The notes under the pieces: model-generated
What the model saw: the letters and a program-made list of their open reading frames with translations, nothing else
Told to the model about the DNA's origin: nothing
Database searches by the model: none
From: an uncultured bacterium
GTDB taxonomy: Bacteria > Actinomycetota > Coriobacteriia > Coriobacteriales > Coriobacteriaceae
DNA: 64,000 nucleotides
Direction: 5' to 3'
Assembly: GCA_905215505.1 (NCBI GenBank)
Contig: CAJMPU010000007.1
Location: 48,812-112,811, forward strand
Translations under genes and position numbers: made by a program
Part shown: positions 62,518-64,000 of the stretch, in pieces
How the letters are laid out: each line of letters starts with the position of its first letter
Numbering within the stretch: position 1 is the first letter of the stretch

Positions 62518-63516
62518 ATGGCTGATAAAGATCCCAGCACTAGAGAGTCCCGATTTTATGCTAATCATCCGATTATTTTCGGTATATTGTTTGCAATAAT
62601 ACCGTGCCTCCTGTCGGCGTATCTTGGCGATTTGCATGGTCAGTCTGCTATGGTCGGCGAGTTGTCTAAGCGCTTTGATTCCGTAGAAGAAAGTATGAGC
62701 CTTAACGAGGCTCTTGAAAGCGCGTATAGAGATTATGCTAACGCTGAGGCGGAACTCAATGCCCTCAAGGATGAGGAAGCGGGCAAGCAGGTTCTTGCTG
62801 ATGCTACCGCTGCCTGGGATTCCGGTAAACATGAGGAAGCCTTGACTTCGCTGTCAAAGGCTTCTAAGAAATCTGGAGACTGTGCTGTTGCATTTGCTGA
62901 ATACTCGTCCATTTACACCGATGAGGTCTTAGCTAAAGCTAACGAGCTGGTGTCGTCTAAAAAGTATGATGATGCGAAAAGCGTTTTGAAGGCTGCTTCG
63001 AAGATTGTGAAAGATCCGGCAAGAATCAATGACCTTTTGGATGAACTCGATGGTGCTTCCGAAGTGGCGTTGACCTCTCTTACGGTTGCTTCTTCTGATT
63101 GTTTTGAGTTGATTGAAGGTTCCCAAAAAGACACTGCTGGCAATAGTTATTCAAGTGACGATACTTGGGTTGGGCGCCCTAATAGTGCTGATTCTCCTTC
63201 GGTTATATCATTTTATATCGGCAAGAAGTACCGTTCGTTGAATGGCAAAATTGCTGTTGAATACGTAGAGGACACGAGCATCTTGAAGGACTATGAGGCG
63301 AGACTTGAACTAAGGGGCTCTGTCGATGGGTCCGATTCAAAAGTAATTTGGCAAAAGGACCACATTACGATGAATACCGCACCTACTGACATTCCGTCGA
63401 ATGAAATTGATCTATCTGATTTCGATTGGCTTGAGTTCAGGGTTTACTCCACTAAGGGATATACCGGTAACGGTATTCCGGTTTTGCTTAGTAACGTCAA
63501 GCTGATTAAAGAGTGA
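62518..63516 (+). CDS. Membrane-anchored protein with C-terminal NPCBM-like domain
   Basis: A 332-residue protein of unknown role. A membrane helix lies at about 18-38 (IIFGILFAIIPCLLSAYL). A charged helical region (about 50-190) rich in Ala, Glu, Lys and Asp looks like coiled coil or TPR-like repeats (AWDSGKHEEALTSLSKA, SSKKYDDAKSVLKAA). The last 120 residues resemble an NPCBM/NEW2 carbohydrate-binding module: KYRSLNGKIAVEYV, DYEARLELRGSVDG and DWLEFRVYS. AGGGGAGA before ATG 62518 fixes the start. The extracellular end may bind the polymer made next door (inference). Confidence 0.75.
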   Translation: MADKDPSTRESRFYANHPIIFGILFAIIPCLLSAYLGDLHGQSAMVGELSKRFDSVEESMSLNEALESAYRDYANAEAELNALKDEEAGKQVLADATAAWDSGKHEEALTSLSKASKKSGDCAVAFAEYSSIYTDEVLAKANELVSSKKYDDAKSVLKAASKIVKDPARINDLLDELDGASEVALTSLTVASSDCFELIEGSQKDTAGNSYSSDDTWVGRPNSADSPSVISFYIGKKYRSLNGKIAVEYVEDTSILKDYEARLELRGSVDGSDSKVIWQKDHITMNTAPTDIPSNEIDLSDFDWLEFRVYSTKGYTGNGIPVLLSNVKLIKE

Positions 63517-63759
63517 GTGGCCGCCTGAGTTGGTATTGTGCATTTGTTTATTTGAGTGACGTACCATATCGGGAAACGGCATCTTTAACATTGCTTGTGG
63601 GCACTGGGGCCAGCATGGGTCCTGGTGCCCATTCGTTGTTCTAGCCTCATGAGTCTATATCGACCTGGGCTTTACTTAAGCTTGTCGAATAATCGGAGTT
63701 GGCTTTGCCATTATTGCTTACTGCTTAAAGAAATCAAGTACAAATTCAGCCCTGCAATA

Positions 63760-63860
63760 ACTGGCGATAGTAATATTTAAGATGACGTTCAGTGTCCGGT
63801 GCATGGCGTCAATTGGCAGGCATTTTTTGCTACCAACTTCCGACAAATCTATGGGGGAGC
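63760..63860 (+). repeat. Diverged 90-bp repeat, copy B
   Basis: AATATTTAAGATGACGTTCA then GGTGCATGGCGTCA and ATGGGGGAGCCAT match copy A at 62250-62345 in order. A plus-strand frame from 63781 to 63947 is open (DDVQCPVHGVNWQAFFATNF onward) but has no start and is preceded by a stop, so it is a gene fragment at best. 63517-63759 shows no gene. Confidence 0.5.
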
Positions 63861-63944
63861 CATACTGCTGGATCGCTTTTCGCGCGAAGATATTTCTCGC
63901 CTTCAATCGACAAAGCCTAAATACAAGGACGCAGAGCATAGGCG

Positions 63945-64000
63945 CTAGGTACCGTCAAGATTCTTTCGCAAATTGATCGAGGCGGCCTCGGCCCCGCCTT
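63945..64000 (-). pseudogene. C-terminal end of a second IS256-family transposase (runs off the window)
   Basis: The minus strand reads GAEAASINLRKNLDGT then TAG, matching the C-terminus of the remnant at 61502 (AGKINLRKILDGAS). The rest lies beyond the window, so its integrity is unknown. Confidence 0.75.

Overview
The window looks like a chromosomal segment of a high-GC anaerobic Coriobacteriia bacterium, most likely Collinsella. That is inferred from gene content and style: formate channel, double-cubane reductases, a selenocysteine system, GTG/TTG starts and AAAGGAGG-type ribosome sites. No database search was possible.

Layout. 1-880: end of rpsA, its terminator, RNase P RNA. 968-8842: IMPACT/YigZ protein, C_GCAxxG_C_C redox protein, O-acetylhomoserine sulfhydrylase, MFS exporter, xanthine phosphoribosyltransferase, GGQ release-factor-like protein, YegS-type lipid kinase, CLC channel. 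9053-14467: molybdenum block (moeA, mogA, modA, modB, modC). 14671-21636: leader ORF, two double-cubane-cluster reductase paralogues, their ATPase activator, then selD, yedF, a DUF3343 protein and a cysteine desulfurase. SelD is itself a selenoprotein: an in-frame UGA at 18543-18545 is read as Sec17. 21704-24455: BrnQ, tRNA-Pro, tRNA-Gly, FocA. 24640-28375: selA, selB and tRNA-Sec (selC). 28638-33880: glutamate dehydrogenase and a molybdenum hydroxylase (FAD subunit plus fused [2Fe-2S]/Mo subunit). 34021-43454: tRNA-Leu, tig, clpP, clpX, valS, folC, pepP. 43934-47154: three-gene GlpABC-like flavoprotein operon on the minus strand. 47324-47861: an 80-bp-period array of alternately inverted 16-nt repeats. 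47961-50387: zinc-ribbon membrane protein and thrS. 50712-61355: exopolysaccharide/capsule operon with lower GC, led by a NusG paralogue and ending with a GC-rich wecB. 61502-64000: IS256-family remnants, a membrane-anchored protein with an NPCBM-like end, and a second IS256 end running off the window.

How it fits together. Molybdate import, molybdenum insertion, selenophosphate synthesis, selenium/sulfur-transfer proteins, the full Sec decoding set and a molybdenum hydroxylase lie within about 25 kb. They form a joint molybdenum/selenium redox island, and the hydroxylase may be selenium-dependent (inference).

The most unusual signals are not genes. They are the 14-repeat array at 47324-47861; several families of dispersed inverted repeats (a TTGCGGTGAAATAG family, a two-copy element at 28088 and 43611, paired hairpins in the double-cubane operon); and a G9 tract at the start of the capsule operon.
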